Source of the DNA: Pegea sp. RAD2-039
Lineage: Eukaryota > Chordata > Thaliacea > Salpida > Salpidae
NCBI GenBank assembly: GCA_034620365.1
Contig: JAQGEQ010000041.1
Coordinates: 372,001-436,000, forward strand
Reading direction: 5' to 3'
Length of the DNA: 64,000 nt
A program made the translations under genes and the position numbers. The notes beneath the pieces were generated by a model. The model worked only from the letters and a program-made list of their open reading frames with translations, had not been told where the DNA came from and did not search any database. Below, piece by piece: positions 1-14,241 of the stretch. Position 1 is the first letter of the stretch. Every line of letters begins with the position of its first letter.

Positions 1-3000
1 AAAAGTAATTGTAATAAATTACAATAAATTAAAATAAAAAATCTGATTGTACTAAAGATGAAATATTTGTGTGATTGTAATAAAATAAACTTTTAATTAA
101 CAAAGATTGTGTTCCTAAAATTTATTTTTATAGATTTAATGTTTACAAACTCACTGCCTTCAAGTGGATTGATTTTGAAATCTAAAATCGTTAAAATCGT
201 TTAAAATGGTCAACAGCTCAATTTAAGAAATAATATAATTGTTCCTGTTAGATATTAATATAATTAATTAAGTTGACCATGATTGACTGAGATTAAGTTT
301 TTGAATAAAAATTAATTAGCTATATTGTCTAATCTCGAATAGTAGTAAATTTTTTTGATTTTGTAAATTAAACATTTCAGCATTGTCATATGTTTATATA
401 CAAAAGTCCTATCCAACAAAAATAAAACTCAAATTCTTTAATAACAGTCGAAATATTTTTGGATGATTAATTTCAGAAAGTATTGATATCCTTGGTACAC
501 AATTTTAAATATATTCTATGAAATTTTTTTTAAGTACTCTCTGCTATTTAAACTTAATTTCATCTTATCTTTTGCTTAGGTACCGTCATTGGTAATTTAA
601 AACATTCTTAATAGAAAAAAATCAATTAATTATTTTTCTAATTGTATAATTAGTTTATATGTAGATACCAAATTTGTATCTATTTAATTTACATGGTGAA
701 ATTATTAAATATATATTTTATCAACTCTTGTAAAGCTTTAGTAAAAGTCTACTTTAAATCTTGATTTAAAAACAAAAATGTTCCATAAAGTATATTCTAT
801 ACTACAAGAAATGACAAAATAATCAATATATAATAATTTTTGCTTCTATTGAGTGACTAATTAATTAAATCTTTATTTTGAAGTTATTTACACAAGTCAG
901 TTTCTTAAAATCAGACCTTCCACTGATTATATTACGATGGAGATTATTGTTTGCAAAGATGGCCATAAAAACTAACAATTAAGATGTTACGACGCTCTTG
1001 GCTTGTTTAAACTTGGAATTTGTATCAACCTTTCAGAATGTACTTTTAAAACAAGTGAAGCTATTTTCATTTCATAGAAATTTATAAGTGAATCTTTCTT
1101 AGCAATCAATTAAAGAACAAATCAATAAAACAGAAAAATAAACATGCCAAGTCTAAATATCTCTACTGGTGTTTGTCAACAGTTTGAATATTTTACTTTA
1201 CAAAGTCTGACAACACTTACACGATGGCTTTTTTCAAACAGTGTCAACAAAATCTTTGGTAATTTGGAAAATTTTAAAATTCAACAGTTAGTTTATAAAT
1301 AGGGAATCAATTATGAATTCTAACAGCTGATTTCATAAAAAATAAATGAAGTTAATGAAATGTATATTTATTTTAAATAAAAAAATTAGACATACTTGCT
1401 TAAAAATATTAGTTAAAAAAAGTTTTAGACTTTTGAAAAGGTTTTCCGAATGTGTTTCCTTTAGGTATTCAAGTTAGTTTACTCTTTCAGCTTTTTGACA
1501 ACTGTACTTTTTGAAAAAACGCAATTATTTATGAAAAAAAAAATCCTTTTTGACAGAACCAGTCAATTCAAAGCCTCTCTCAAATTTATATGGCAAACTA
1601 GTTCGCATACGGCATTTGCCAAATGAAAGATTTTTCGTATTAATTGAAAGTTTACTTGATAGTATAATTTTGTTTTTAGGTTTTACTTTTTTAATATTTC
1701 AGACAAAAATAGGTCATACAATTTAATTGGAGTTTATTTGATGTTTCTTGTACTACCAACAAACTTTATAAAAGTTTTACAGTAGTTTTAGAACAGGTTT
1801 TATAGCGAACACAAATGTTCTTACAAGTTATTTATAACAAGTCGTGCTCATCTGAAATTTCTTGTGTTAAAATTGTTCACTGTCATGGATAAAGTACATA
1901 GCTTTTTTTACTATTTTACCAGCGGTTACACTTGAATAACTACTGTACCAAAGTACACCTGAAGAGCACTGGTGCGTGACCAGTTGCATTTTTGATATAA
2001 GCGGAGTTTGCTAATAACTGAAAAATATATTTTCATCAACTGGATAGATTTATAGGTATATTTTATTATCTATTTATTCTATATTTTATCAGCAAGATAG
2101 ATATATTCATGTATACAGTTGATTGTAGTTTAAAATCATTTTCTAGTAGTCTTTAGAGATGTAGTCAACATGCTGTGTGTATTAACTTGAAATCCTTTTA
2201 CTTGTCGTAACATGAGGTTATAAATTTTTTGGTAGGTGAAGTTTGGACTTTTATTTAAATATTGTGTACAAATGCTCAAATAAGTATTACGTGATATAAT
2301 TTAATCTAATTTGTATCATAAAAACGTTGACAAATAAATATTTGTTTTATAATCTGACTAATTTTTACGATATGTTCTAAGATATTTAGTATTTAATAAT
2401 ATTCTGTTTTTTGATTTAGATACTTATTCATTTCATTCCAGTATTTTCCAAGCAAAATATTTTCAATGAGAAAGTACATAAAAAGTTGAAACTTAATAAG
2501 TTTTCAAGTACCTAAAATAAATCTTTGTAAGATTTCTTTTCAAAAAAGTTTAAACGTTTCAATCGATTAATTTAACTTTATGAAAAAATCAAATCATTTA
2601 TTATTAACTTTGTTTCATGCTTAAGTTGAAAAGCTGTATAATTACTGTAATTATAAAGTAAGTTCAAAACATGCCGCAAAAAAACTTTTTCAAAAATTTT
2701 AAGTTGTGTATATTGCATGCATCACTGCGTGATTGTTCGTTAAGTATATCTCTGTATTACTTTTACTAGTTTTAATTAAGCAAGTTTTAAAGAGCTTTGT
2801 GAATTCGAACGAACTTTTTATTTTTAAAATGTTCCCTTTAAACACATTACTTAATCTGCTGTTTTTTCAAACACTCCTTGATCAACTAGATACAATGTAT
2901 TTAAAATGAAGAACATTCTCAATTAGCTAAACCTACATATACACATAACTCTCAGATAAAACCCTCACATAACCCGTAGATACAAAGAAGTTGATGATGC

Positions 3001-3060
3001 AAGCAGAATTAAGTCAAGTATGAAGTTTAGCATCAAGTCGATATACAGCTGTCTTTTAAT
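1..3060. other. AT-rich region, no gene recognised
   Basis: Strongly AT-rich sequence with no open reading frame showing family motifs or a consistent splice chain on either strand. No tRNA, rRNA, CRISPR or long tandem repeat was seen. It may contain upstream regulatory sequence for the epimerase gene that starts at 3739, but nothing specific can be pointed to. Confidence 0.6.
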
Positions 3061-3159
3061 AAGCATTGTTTGTGTCATTTATATTGACATTTAAATCTAT
3101 CTTCAAGCTCATTACTTTCATATTTTTTTGGCCGCTCTTGCGAATGGCCATGCAAGTGT

Positions 3160-3480
3160 ATATGTACCAGGACAGAAGTTGTAGATGCAGCAGAATTCCA
3201 CTCTCCATGCCAGCCAGGTTGTGCAGCGGAACAGAAGGACTGATTGAGGACGCAGGAGCTTTCAGAACGACGCTGATTACAGTGACGAACTGCCTACGGG
3301 GCTTCTACTTCGGCTTTGAACTCGGAGTTTTGCATCTTTTAGAAGTGTTGTCATTACACCACACTCACTGGGCCCTTATACCCAGATTTTATATGAACTT
3401 TTCCTTGTTACTAATATGTGTCTACTTGGTTTCGAACCCAGAACTCTTTGTTGAGAAGGTACGTATGGCAACCGCTTCGT
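3160..3480 (+). repeat. Dispersed repeat R1, copy 1
   Basis: This GC-richer island resembles 25070-25345 along most of its length. Shared blocks include the part around 'gcagcagaattccac', the 'gtgcagcggaaca' part, 'gacgcaggagct', 'acagtgacgaactgcctacg' and 'agaagtgttgtcat'. A long open frame crosses it (3066-3533), but the second copy does not keep the same protein, so I read this as a mobile repeat and not a gene. A B-box-like stretch 'ggtttcgaaccc' near 3429 would fit a tRNA-derived SINE, but no convincing A box was placed. Exact ends are uncertain. Confidence 0.6.
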
Positions 3481-3738
3481 CATACAGATGGATATTATTA
3501 CACATTATTATTAATATTCAATATTATGATTGAAAATTTAGATTATTTTCAAAACTCCTATAAAACTTAGTTGTTGTTTTTTACTTAAATGTTTTGTTGA
3601 CTCGAATAAGTGAAATCATTAATTAAAGCAAATCAAATTTTGCTAAATGTTACATCTGATCAAACTCTATTAATTTTCAGAACTAGTTAATAACAAAATT
3701 TAATTAAGTTGTGAAGTTGTATATAATGACCAATACAG

Positions 3739-6700
3739 ATGCAGTTAAAACTTGTCAACTCAAGTACTTTAACTTTTTCACTTCATTTGATGATTCTCAC
3801 ATTTCAATTGATATCAAGCCAAAATTTCAAAACCAAGAAACATTTGACCAAGCATCATCCTTTCCTATATTTCGATCAAGAAGAAGTTCCAAGACTACGT
3901 ATCAAAGCTCAAACTACACACACAAAAATATCAAAGCAAATAGAAGAGGCAGGCCGTTTATTGAAAGAGCAACCGAATAATTATTTACCTCCTGAAAGCC
4001 ATAAGAAGTTTGCCAGTAAATGGAATGAAATATATGGTAACAACTTATGCGCTTTCGCAATGTACTGTCTTTTATACCCAAACGATAAGAAAGCTTTTGA
4101 ACTGGTAAGCAAAACTCTAATATTTTTAAACTTTTAGAAAAAATTAGTTAAACTTTTTCCAGTAATTTTCCTGGTTAAGTTCAATAACAGATAAACAAAT
4201 TGAGATAAAAGTTATTTAATTATGCCACATGTATGTAATGTATTTGTAAGGTAGATCAGAAGATTATCTGACTGCATACGTAAGTGTACTTGAGGTAGGC
4301 CTGGAAAAGCACGTGTTATTATAGGTTTTTGCACATTAAAAAGGTAGTTTTATTCACTGTTAGTTACCGTTGTGCCATGCACAATTTATAACACATTAAA
4401 ATTCTATAACAATTTAATTTTATTATAACTTACTAATATCAATTTAAAAGAAAATATACGTATGCACTCCAATAATCTTCTACATAAAAGATATTTGGAC
4501 ATTTTAGTTCAAAAACAATGAAATTAAAAAAACTTTTAAAGGAATAAATTTTAAAATAAAACAATAATTTTCTTAATTAATTATTCTATAACTTAAATAT
4601 AAATTTTTATATTATTTAATTCAGGTTAAAACTTTTATGAACCGTTTGACATCTTTTCCAAGCTGGTACGTGGCCACTAGCCCAGGTGATGAAGTCCCAA
4701 TTGGACACACACTTACTGGATTCATAACTACCTTTGACTTTCTTCATGAAAGATTTAACGAAAAAGCAAAAAATAATTATTTACAAAAGATAAGAAAAGA
4801 AGCGAATAATCTTTATAGTATCTATCGAAATCAAAGAGCCGGATGGACCAGACAACATGTCCACAATCATGCTCCTACTTTACTTCTTCCAATGCTCTTA
4901 TCTTCTTTTGTTTATGAACAAATAGATCCGAACGTCGGTGAGATATTTAGTCTTTTGAGATACAAACGTAAAGCCGCAAAATAGAAAACTTAATAAAAGT
5001 CTGCTTTGAGACTATTTCTAAAATTTATTTTTTGGGGCCTTTACTTTTTAAATAAACTTAAATGAATAACTACGAAACTCAAGATTAATTACAAGATTGA
5101 AAAGTAGATGTTTGTTTTATCAACAAAAATAAATTTTGAGGTAAAGTATCAACTGTTTATTTGTTCTTGAAAACTACTTCCAATTAATCTTCTTATTGAC
5201 TGTCGTTCAAACTGACTTTTATCTAATTGCAAGAAATATGAATTCGAATTCTTTCACAGCTGCTCCTTGGAAGAATGCTTCTGTGACTTTATTCGAAAAA
5301 GCTCTGCTGTTATTTTCATATATAACCGACGGATCTATAGATGAAGGAGTCGCATACGGATCATATACGACTCGTGGTCTTTTCCAATATGTCTTTCTGG
5401 CAAAACGACACTTTGAAGTTGACCACACTAATAATCCATGGTTGCGACAGCAAATATGGTTTAACTTCGCCACGCTGTTGCCTGGCTTTCAACGTACAGT
5501 TGGAATCGCAGACTCAAACCATAATTGGTTTTATGGGCCGGAATGTCAATTGGTCTTCTTGGACGCTTACGTTTTACGTAATGGATGGGGTAACTGGCTA
5601 GCTGACCACGTGCGTGAAAATCGCGCGAAGAACTCACCGCTTGCACCATCTGGTTCACAAAAATGGTCGTTAACTCATCTGGAACTGGTATTTTATGACG
5701 CAGAAATCAAACCAGTACGCCCAAGAAGTCAAAATAATTCTCGTTTACATATTTTCCATGATTGGGGAGTTGTAACGTACGGAGGTGGAGAATCTCTTGG
5801 TGAAAATAGCACTTTTCTATCTTTTAAATCAAGTGCTTTGAACGGAGAAGCTGTGGCTGATGTTGTAGAACGGGGGCTCCCCTCAGCTTCTATTCAGCCC
5901 GGTTGGTGGCATTTCAATCCCGGCCATGAACATCCTGATCAAAACTCATTTGTGTTTGCACCAAATGGAAGATATTTTATATCTGAAGCCTTGTACGGAC
6001 CCAAACAAACAAGCTTGAACTGTGCTTTGATGTTTTCGCCAGCTGTAAGTAAAGATATTTGTGAAGCACCATGGCAAGGACAAATTGGCGAATGCTCAAA
6101 ATGGCTTAAATACAAAGAAAGTCCCGTTCCAAGAGGAAGGATTGTGACTGCCTCTCAGCAAAATGGGATGGTTCATATAGCAGGTGAAGCGGTAAATGCC
6201 TACAGGTAAGCATTTCATAATTTACTACTTCACTGTATAGTCGCTACTCACTAGTATAGTCAAGGCCAGTACATGAGGATAGTATCTTAGCCAACATACA
6301 CCTTAAACGTTCTTATAACGATCGTAGTGGAAGATAACATTTGAAAGACACAGTCACGTTTCTGCTTATAAGCAGTTTAGAGTATAAGTCGTCTTCACTC
6401 ATGCGGAAATGACAGCAGCAATTTGTAGCAAAAAATAGTTAGTTTAGATGAGCACACCTTTGAAATATACTTTGATACTAAATCTTATTTTTATCCAAAA
6501 AAAGTTTCTTTTTCAGTATTTGCTTCAAATACTAAAAATTATATTTAAAAAAAATTTAGGAAATTTGTACTTTTATATAATATTTTTGATACTTTGATAT
6601 AAGTTTGTTTCAAATACTTTACATCTAAAAAAGTTTTCTTTTATTAACAGAAGTGAATTGGAACTTAAAAGTGTTCAAAGATCTCTACTTCTACTTTCTC

Positions 6701-9700
6701 ATGATATACTAGTTGTAGTGGACAGCATCTATTTAAATGAACTAAGCAAAGTGGACCGAGTTAGTGCTTACTTTCAAAATGTCATGCAAGAATTTCAACC
6801 ATATAACCATCGCTCTTATAATGGTACTTGTTTGTTTATTCAAGTTTTTAAAGTTTTAAAATTTATTGTTGACACCAATTCATGTTTAATATAAACTTTT
6901 ATGATGTTTTCTAGTCGTTCTATAATTTATACTTTTTAATCTCAAAACCATTTTACATGTCGTTAACAGGCGCTCAAGTGAACTATCCAGAAGGCGCTTA
7001 TACGTTCTTTTGGTTTCGTTCCGATGGTTACTCTCCTGAAGCAGTTACTAGCAAACTATCTGACCCTTCTAAATATCGAGCGAAGCAAATTAATATGGTC
7101 AACATCACATTTAATTTATTGAACTCAAATACAATGATGAGAAGTATGCCAACTCAAATAGCATATATTTTTGCTGGTCCAGGACCCAAAATAACCGCTG
7201 CAAAGTTTGAGCCCAGCTCCAACCAAGACTTTGTTCGGTTGACAATGACTGTAAATGATGTAGTCCACCGAATTGAACTGGCCTCTTTGATATCTAGTCC
7301 TTCCCGCCGTTTTACTGAGTTTGGATTTAAAGGATTTGCTAGAGTTTCAATTGATGGGAAGATTTATTCTTTTGGTAAAAACTCCTTCAAAGGCTTAAGA
7401 CGTTGTGATGTCAACCAAGATCGTTACTCAGCTCGACAATATACGCGATCTCTAGCTCCTAGCAGCGATGAGATTTCTTCGAAGCTAAAGAAGTCGCTAG
7501 ACTTTATAAATAAACAAATCAAAAATCGAGAAGAAAGTGAACAGTTTTCATATATGAATTTTTTTATTCACAATCCTCTGACTTTGTTAACTGGCTTGCT
7601 TTTGTTGCTGCTTGTGATAAGTAGAATCGTCTCACATTCTGATATAAGATGGAAAAAGCAAAAGTAAGTTTCGTTTTTAAGTCGAATGATTTATAAAAGT
7701 GTTTAAAATTTAAATATTTAGTTATAGGATTTTTATTAGTTTTGAAGCAGTTAAAAATTATAAAAATAGTATTTGTGAAGAAATATATTTGGAAATATAA
7801 AGTTTGAACGTACTCTACTATAAATTTAAGTTCATTTTTATGAGTGAGCTTTATAATGTTAAAAATAAAGTTAATATCACAAAAAATATACTAAAAGTCG
7901 CATTTAAAAATTTCTTATCTGAACCTTAATTAGAAACTTCTTTTTTAATTGATAAAAATCAAATCACAAAGATCATCAGTCTTTATCTATTTTCTAGGAA
8001 ATTTTATGCACTTGTGTTGCTAACTCTTGCTATCTGGTGCCTGATAAGTATCAAGTTTTCTTGCATACCATTGAATAAGATGACAACAAAGAAATTTGAA
8101 ACAAGTTGTGAAAAGTAATTTAATTTACATTTTTGTATAAATTTCACCTGAAATAATCTTATTAAATTTTATCAGTGATTCTTACGATCTTCTAAAATCG
8201 TCTACAATCATAATTACATCACTTCCTTACTCGGGAGCTGAAATACTTCAACTGGCTTTTGCAAACACCAGCGACTTTCTCTATCTATCAAACGAAAATA
8301 TCAAAATCCCTTCACCATCATTCGACCTCTACGAAACTTCAAAGCTGGACTTGTGTGAGTGGCCAGCCTGGTCAACCTCAGTAAGTATTTTTGTTAGTTT
8401 GCTTCATCTTGTTTAATCTATTATGGCCAATAGATGCCAACTTTTATGAAAACTGCTGGTTGGTTCCAATCAATGAAACTAGAACCAGCCCTTCTTTTGA
8501 ACAACATTTTTCAAAGCAATGAAGATATTCCTAAAATACAGCGAAGATTTAGAAGTCTCAAAAGATCTGGGACATTCGTGCTTAATCTATTTTCTGGATT
8601 TTGGAACACCAAGGTAATAAATACTAAAGTTGATTATTTTAATTTATTTATTTGACGCATCGCTGCAAATAACAAATTATAAAGCTCTATTAGCAAACGC
8701 AGAAGTATATAAGGCAATAATAGAAGGTTGAAAGTACCACAATTTAAACTCAGTAGTGTAATGAAAAAAGAAATTAATGATACCGAAGTAAGAAAATGAA
8801 AAATGTCAAACTAGAAAGCTTTTTAGTAGTTTAAAGATTTAATTAGTTTCAGCTCTTCGATAAAATTTTGCTAAAAAAAAGATTCTTTTAAACTTATAAT
8901 ATAATGTATAATCTCGAAACATTTTGTTAAAAGTTCAAAAGCTATTCTTTCTAAAAGCAAACAACTTAAAAGTAGATTATTGGTTTGATTTAAAATCATA
9001 AACGTTCGATTATACCCTAAATAATTCTAAAATATCATAGAAAATATTCCCGCAATTACTAGTTGCTAAATTTACTAGTTTAAACCGGTTTTGCTAATAA
9101 TTCAGATTTATTTATTAAAATTGTTCTATTAGAAATTGACATTTTATAATAAGGCAGTAGCTTCTACCAATAAGCAACTATAATTGGTTTCTAATTGATT
9201 AAGATATCAGATGCTTACAGTGTTACAATTAAAGCAAAATATTTCAGTGATATTTTGAGCTTTAATGAAACATTAGCCTTTAACCTCTTTTAGAGTTCAT
9301 ATTACAGGAAGTGATACTCTAACGTATTAAAAAATGTTTAAACTAGACTAAAAACATCCTGAAACCATCTTTTTGAACTAATAAGAATATTTATTAGACC
9401 AGAAAGAAATAAGAGCACAGTATACAGATATAAATAGTTTTTAAAGTTTAATAAATTACATTCAATATTGATATTTTAGAATTATTCTTATTTTTATCTG
9501 ATTCATATTTTTATGATAATAATAATGGCATGCTTTGGCGATAATGAAATAAAATGTATATAAATAATATAATTTATTTGATTTTTGCACATTTTAAATT
9601 TTAAAGATTTTTGTATTTAATAAGCTGCTTAAATTCCAGCTAAATTGGTTGAGAGAATCGCTTGGAGAAGAAATGAGACCAATTCTAGTGATCAGGGACC

Positions 9701-10399
9701 CACGAGACTGGATTTACACTCTAACACGAAAAGATGTAAAAAGTCACACCTTGCTTCGGTTCGAAAAGGATTCTATTTTATTTTACATTTATTAATCCAA
9801 AAAAAAACATAACTTGTTTGATAAGCTTCATAAATAGAAACTAAAATTTAGAAGGAAACAAATGATTGATGAAATACTACAAAAAGGCGTTTCGGAGTGT
9901 TCCAATCCTGCTAACACCCTTCGTGGGTTTGAGCATGCCAAATTTAAACAACTGTCAAAAATCGAACAACTTGCTAGAGTATGGGCGATTAGCGTTTCTG
10001 AGGCTGTCAATCAGGGAAAATCTTTACAAATTGTTCGATTTGAAGACATTATCCGCCAACCAGTACATACAATAACAGAAATGCTGAAATTATATGGAGC
10101 ATTGATGAGTATTCCTCAAATTAATCGCATATCAAGGTAATAAAAAAATTAAGCTCAAAAACTCTATTGAAACTTCAAAAACAGCTTAATCAAACTAGGA
10201 AAATGAAAGATAAATTCGTAAAAAAATAATAATATTTTATAGGTTTGTCCACAGTGGTCATTATTCATTACCGTACGATGGACCTTTAGAACGCGATTAC
10301 ATCGACAAGTGGCGAAATTCGATGCTAATTGATGATGTAAGAAAGATCGAAAAAATCTGTGGGTCCTTAATGGAGACATTTATGTATAAACACAGATGA
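3739..10399 (+). CDS. DSEL: Dermatan-sulfate epimerase-like protein with C-terminal sulfotransferase domain
   Basis: Exons: 3739-4104, 4625-4937, 5260-6205, 6651-6823, 6970-7663, 7998-8114, 8176-8380, 8434-8613, 9640-9735, 9838-10136, 10243-10399. All phases agree, giving about 1181 aa, close to vertebrate DSEL (about 1212). Residues 1-28 look like a signal peptide. The epimerase domain follows, with HNH at 202-204, YGSYTTR at 259-265 and GHEHPDQNS around 448-456. These regions hold the His and Tyr residues implicated in converting glucuronate to iduronate in dermatan sulfate (family knowledge). Two hydrophobic helices lie near 797-820 and 834-850. The C-terminal part is sulfotransferase-like, with a PAPS-loop-like LPYSGAE near 886-892 and IRDPRDW near 1016-1022. 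The expected location is the Golgi or ER membrane. The start ATG directly follows an acceptor-like 'cag', so a short upstream exon is possible. Whether the sulfotransferase part is active cannot be judged. Confidence 0.92.
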
Positions 10400-10426
10400 A
10401 TATAAGCACTAGAGAAGTGCTACTAA

Positions 10427-10432
10427 ATAAAT
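10427..10432 (+). terminator. Polyadenylation signal of the epimerase gene
   Basis: AATAAA lies 28 bases after the TGA stop at 10397-10399. It is the only canonical signal close to the stop. Confidence 0.6.
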
Positions 10433-13400
10433 TTTCTTGTACTTAATTTATAACTTTTTCTTTATTTCATGGAATCGTTTTTCGATGTATTTCCTTCAAT
10501 TTTCAAAAAATTAGGTTTTATCAATGTTTTATTGATTAATTTTAACAATCAACATTTTTACAAACTATTTATTAGCCAATTAGAAACTGACAGAAAACTA
10601 AAGTTTTCAATCTCTAAACTTCTGTTATAGCACTGAAAACCTACTAAATGCTAATCCTAAAACAATTTAAACAGACTTCGATTGTAGATTGATGGATTAA
10701 AGTTCTCTTTGCTACTTTCTTGCTGCTTATTTTCAACGATTACATAAAACAACTTTTTAAATGCTTAAATAAAACTTCAAGTTCATGGTATTTATCAAGA
10801 TTGAAAACAAGAAAACAACACTTTGTTAAAAAAAGCGAAAAATACAAAGTTACAATTCGTTAGTATGTTGAGATCCATACTTCCTTATTATCTGCACAAG
10901 GGGGTTGATTATAATGGAGAGCAGCATACGCTGAGCTACCCCCACACTTTAGATCTGCTGTTTGGTGACACGGCTTAGTGACTTAGGAAAGTCACATTGA
11001 GGTCAATAGATTGGAGGTTTTCTTTCTGGTTTAGTCCAATAACGTTTGATTCTCCCGAAGTGGTACTATTTATTCATATTTGGAAAAGATACTTTTCACG
11101 CTAAATAAAGGAATTATATAGTGCGACATGTCGTATCTTAAAAGATGTCGTATCTTAAAAGATGTCTTATTTTCAAGGATAATTTGGGATTGAAACCCAC
11201 GCGTGAAGAACACAATGAATTGGCAGCAAATTTACTTAATCAATCGTTCATTTTGAGACAGTGTACTAGCAAGCTTCTTGAGACCATCTACGTGTCGTGA
11301 GAGAAAAGTTTTAATTTGAAGATCTAATTAACCAGCTTCAATAAACCGAGTCTTGTATATCTTACAATTAATATTAAGGCAAAAGCTTTTATTTTTAAAG
11401 AATTTTAAATAAGTAAATATTCAAGCACATTTTCTTAACTCATCTTGGAGTATACTCATTACAAACATTTTCAAAGATCAATTATCAAAAGATAAGTTTC
11501 CAAACAAAATGAAGTTTTTAGGCAACAACTATAAAACCAAAAAAGTTTTAAAATAATAATTTGATTAAATTTGTTAAAGATACATCAGTAAAAAAAGGGA
11601 ACTAAATCACTGAATAAGTTATCTCAAGGTGATGTTGGTCATCTTATTTTTAACTACATAAATAATAAAGATAAATAATTTTGATAAACAATACTAAAGT
11701 GTTATTAACTGAGAAAATGCAAGGAATTATTTAATGTGTCTTAATTTGTATGAAGTATTTTGAAGCTGAAAATATGAGAAGTCCAAATTGTTATAAGTCA
11801 AAAGAAGCAAAAAATTCTATCATCAAATTATTTTAAGCAAAAATTGTTTGATAAATATCAAAATACTAAATAAATTAATCTGTTTTGAAAAATATTCTAA
11901 ATATTATTTTATCTGTAAATAAAATGTAAAATTTTAAACATTTAATTTGTCTTAATTAACTTTAAGAAAGTTGTTTAATTAAATGCAATCTTTGAGAGCC
12001 AAAGAATGTTTAAACGGTTTAAAGCAGTAAAAACATGTAAGATTACAAAAATATTATTTACTTTTAACAGTTTTAAAAGAAAATAAAGTTAGTGGACTTA
12101 GCTAATGTCAAATTCTAGATTTTGCAAATATATTTAAAACTCATAAATTTTACGAAGGAAAAAAATTGTTAGAAAATATTTGAAATGTTTAGATTATTTT
12201 ACAAATCATTTATAAAGAAATCAAATTTTTCTAATGAATAAAGAAAATTTCAGTTAAAGGAATAAATTGATAAAATATTATATTAAAATTTTATATACAA
12301 CTGATAAAATAAAAATGAGCTGTTGACAGCTATTCAAAAATTTATAAGAGAGAAGCTTAAATATTTCTATTTAATTGTAATTAATTTCAAAATTTAAATT
12401 AATTAATTATTCAAATAAGGTAGATATCGGTTTAAATAGAAATTTAGATGCTTATAATAGTTTCATCAACATAAGTTGTTTTCATAACAATAGATTAACT
12501 TACCACATGAAATTTAGAATAAGTCCAACAATTTGCCGAAACTGTTTTTAACCAATGCATTGTGAATTACAAACACCCTCCTTAAGTTTGAATCTGACAA
12601 TAAAACTGTAGAAAAATGTTTGTATAAAGTTTTCAAACAAATTCCCATTAAAAGTAAGATTCACATGATTCATAAAATTCACATGAAATATAAATGTCAA
12701 CTTGTATCAATTTAACAATCGTTTGTTATAAAACTGTTTTGTAACATTAAAGTAATAAAGTGGTGATTCAAATTTATTTAATTTAGTTTGATATAAATAA
12801 ACTCTTAGTTTAAAACATTTTTACTATACATTTTTTCATCTTGTTTCACTTAACCATATAATAGATTAGTTTATAATTTTACAATTTCTTATCATATTAA
12901 TACTTTATACCTCGTATTAATTTAAAACTAACCTTTTGGTTGTATCTAAGCAATTCATTATAAATATCTTTCAATTTTAGTTTGCTTAAAAAATGTAAAA
13001 AGTTCAAGCAATTAGTCTGAAAAGAATACATAAAAGTTTAATAAATTGTAATTTGTTTGCATCTACATAAAATAGATGACCGCTTGAACCGAAGAAAATA
13101 TCATAAGATATTAGCTGTATATGAAAGGTTTAAGCTGAAAAATTTGGAAGAAATACGTATTTAATGAAAGAAGCAGTTAAACTGGTTAATATATACGAAT
13201 TATTTAAAAGTCTTTACTATAAAAGTAAAAGTGTTTTTATAATAGATTATGTACTAAATTATTAGATGATGTTTTTTTAGCTGTGAAACATTTTATTTTG
13301 AGTAAACTTGTTTTTATGTTTTGCAGTCATTAAACTTTGAACATAACACTTCTACAATATGGTTATTCTTTATATCTTATTTTTATTATTATTCAGTTTT

Positions 13401-14230
13401 TTATACAGTGCTGATAGAAGAACAAAATCTACTTTATTCTTAAATAAAGATGAATTTCTGATACTGAGTTAATAAAATTTATATTTAAACTGTTTGTAAA
13501 GGCATTTCAAAACTTATTTTTAAGACCTATCAATTTTTTATTGCTGGTATTTAGTCTTTTTTTTAAGTTTTATTTTTGGCTAATTAACAACTATTAGTTT
13601 AATTTTAAAATATTATATTTATAATTTTATAAGCATAATCATAAGATAATGAGATTATAATATAATGACAAAGTCAAATACTATATACAAGATACTAACT
13701 AGTCAATGTTGTAGGTATTGCTACTTCTTTTTATAAAAAACATTTTAAGCTGTTTATTTAGTGTCTACTTTAATATTTAAAAGCAATCTTTTACTTACAT
13801 CTTTATGTGACAGGATTTTATTAGCTTCATTTTAATTGATATTTGTACTTAAATAATTGATTAACAAAGTAATTATACTATTAGCTCAGTTCAGTTTATA
13901 ATTATTCTGTTTTATATTGCTTACAAAGTTTTTGAAAAAAGCAAAACTATTAAATCAATAGTTAGTCAAGCGCTTTAAAGAGATTAGTGTCTTCTTATTA
14001 ATGTCTTCTTCTTATCATTATAATAAATGTAGGGGTTATAATCGTAAGCTTAAACTGTATCAGAATCTCTCTAATAGTTTTCAACTAATTTATTAAACTA
14101 CTATGAAATGCATGTAAAGTAAAATCTTAAGTTAATGTTTTTTGAGGAAGTACAATAGCAAATATGTTTCTGCTATTTTCTCATAACTTTACTAGTAAAC
14201 GTAATTAAATCCTTTTTTATTTCATTGTAG
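10433..14230. other. Intergenic, AT-rich, one repeat only
   Basis: No coding exons were recognised between the epimerase gene and the small gene at 14242. The only structured part is a GC-richer segment at about 10900-11300, described separately. It includes a 20-bp unit ending 'cttaaaagatgtc' that occurs twice in tandem around 11128-11165. Confidence 0.55.
10900..11010 (+). repeat. Dispersed repeat R2, copy 1 (SINE-like)
   Basis: Resembles 28650-28725: both carry a 'ctac-c-c' block, then 'atctgctg', then 'ggcttagtga'. The last block resembles a tRNA-type RNA polymerase III A box. Further down, 'ggattgaaaccc' near 11190 looks like a B box, but the spacing is far too long for an intact tRNA promoter. 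A tRNA-derived SINE relic is the best guess. The ends are not defined. Confidence 0.45.
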
Positions 14231-14241
14231 GTGATACGAAA

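Noticed and set aside
3066..3533. 155-codon open frame, possible gene
   Set aside because: It lies in repeat R1. The second copy at 25.1 kb has a different, shorter frame and no shared protein, so this is a chance ORF over a repeat.
5219..5658. Minus-strand open frames inside the epimerase exon
   Set aside because: They overlap the strongly conserved epimerase core on the plus strand and carry no motif.
6206..6650. Possible repeat or exon in epimerase intron 3
   Set aside because: It is somewhat less AT-rich and faintly like repeat R3, but the match is too weak to claim and all frames are closed.
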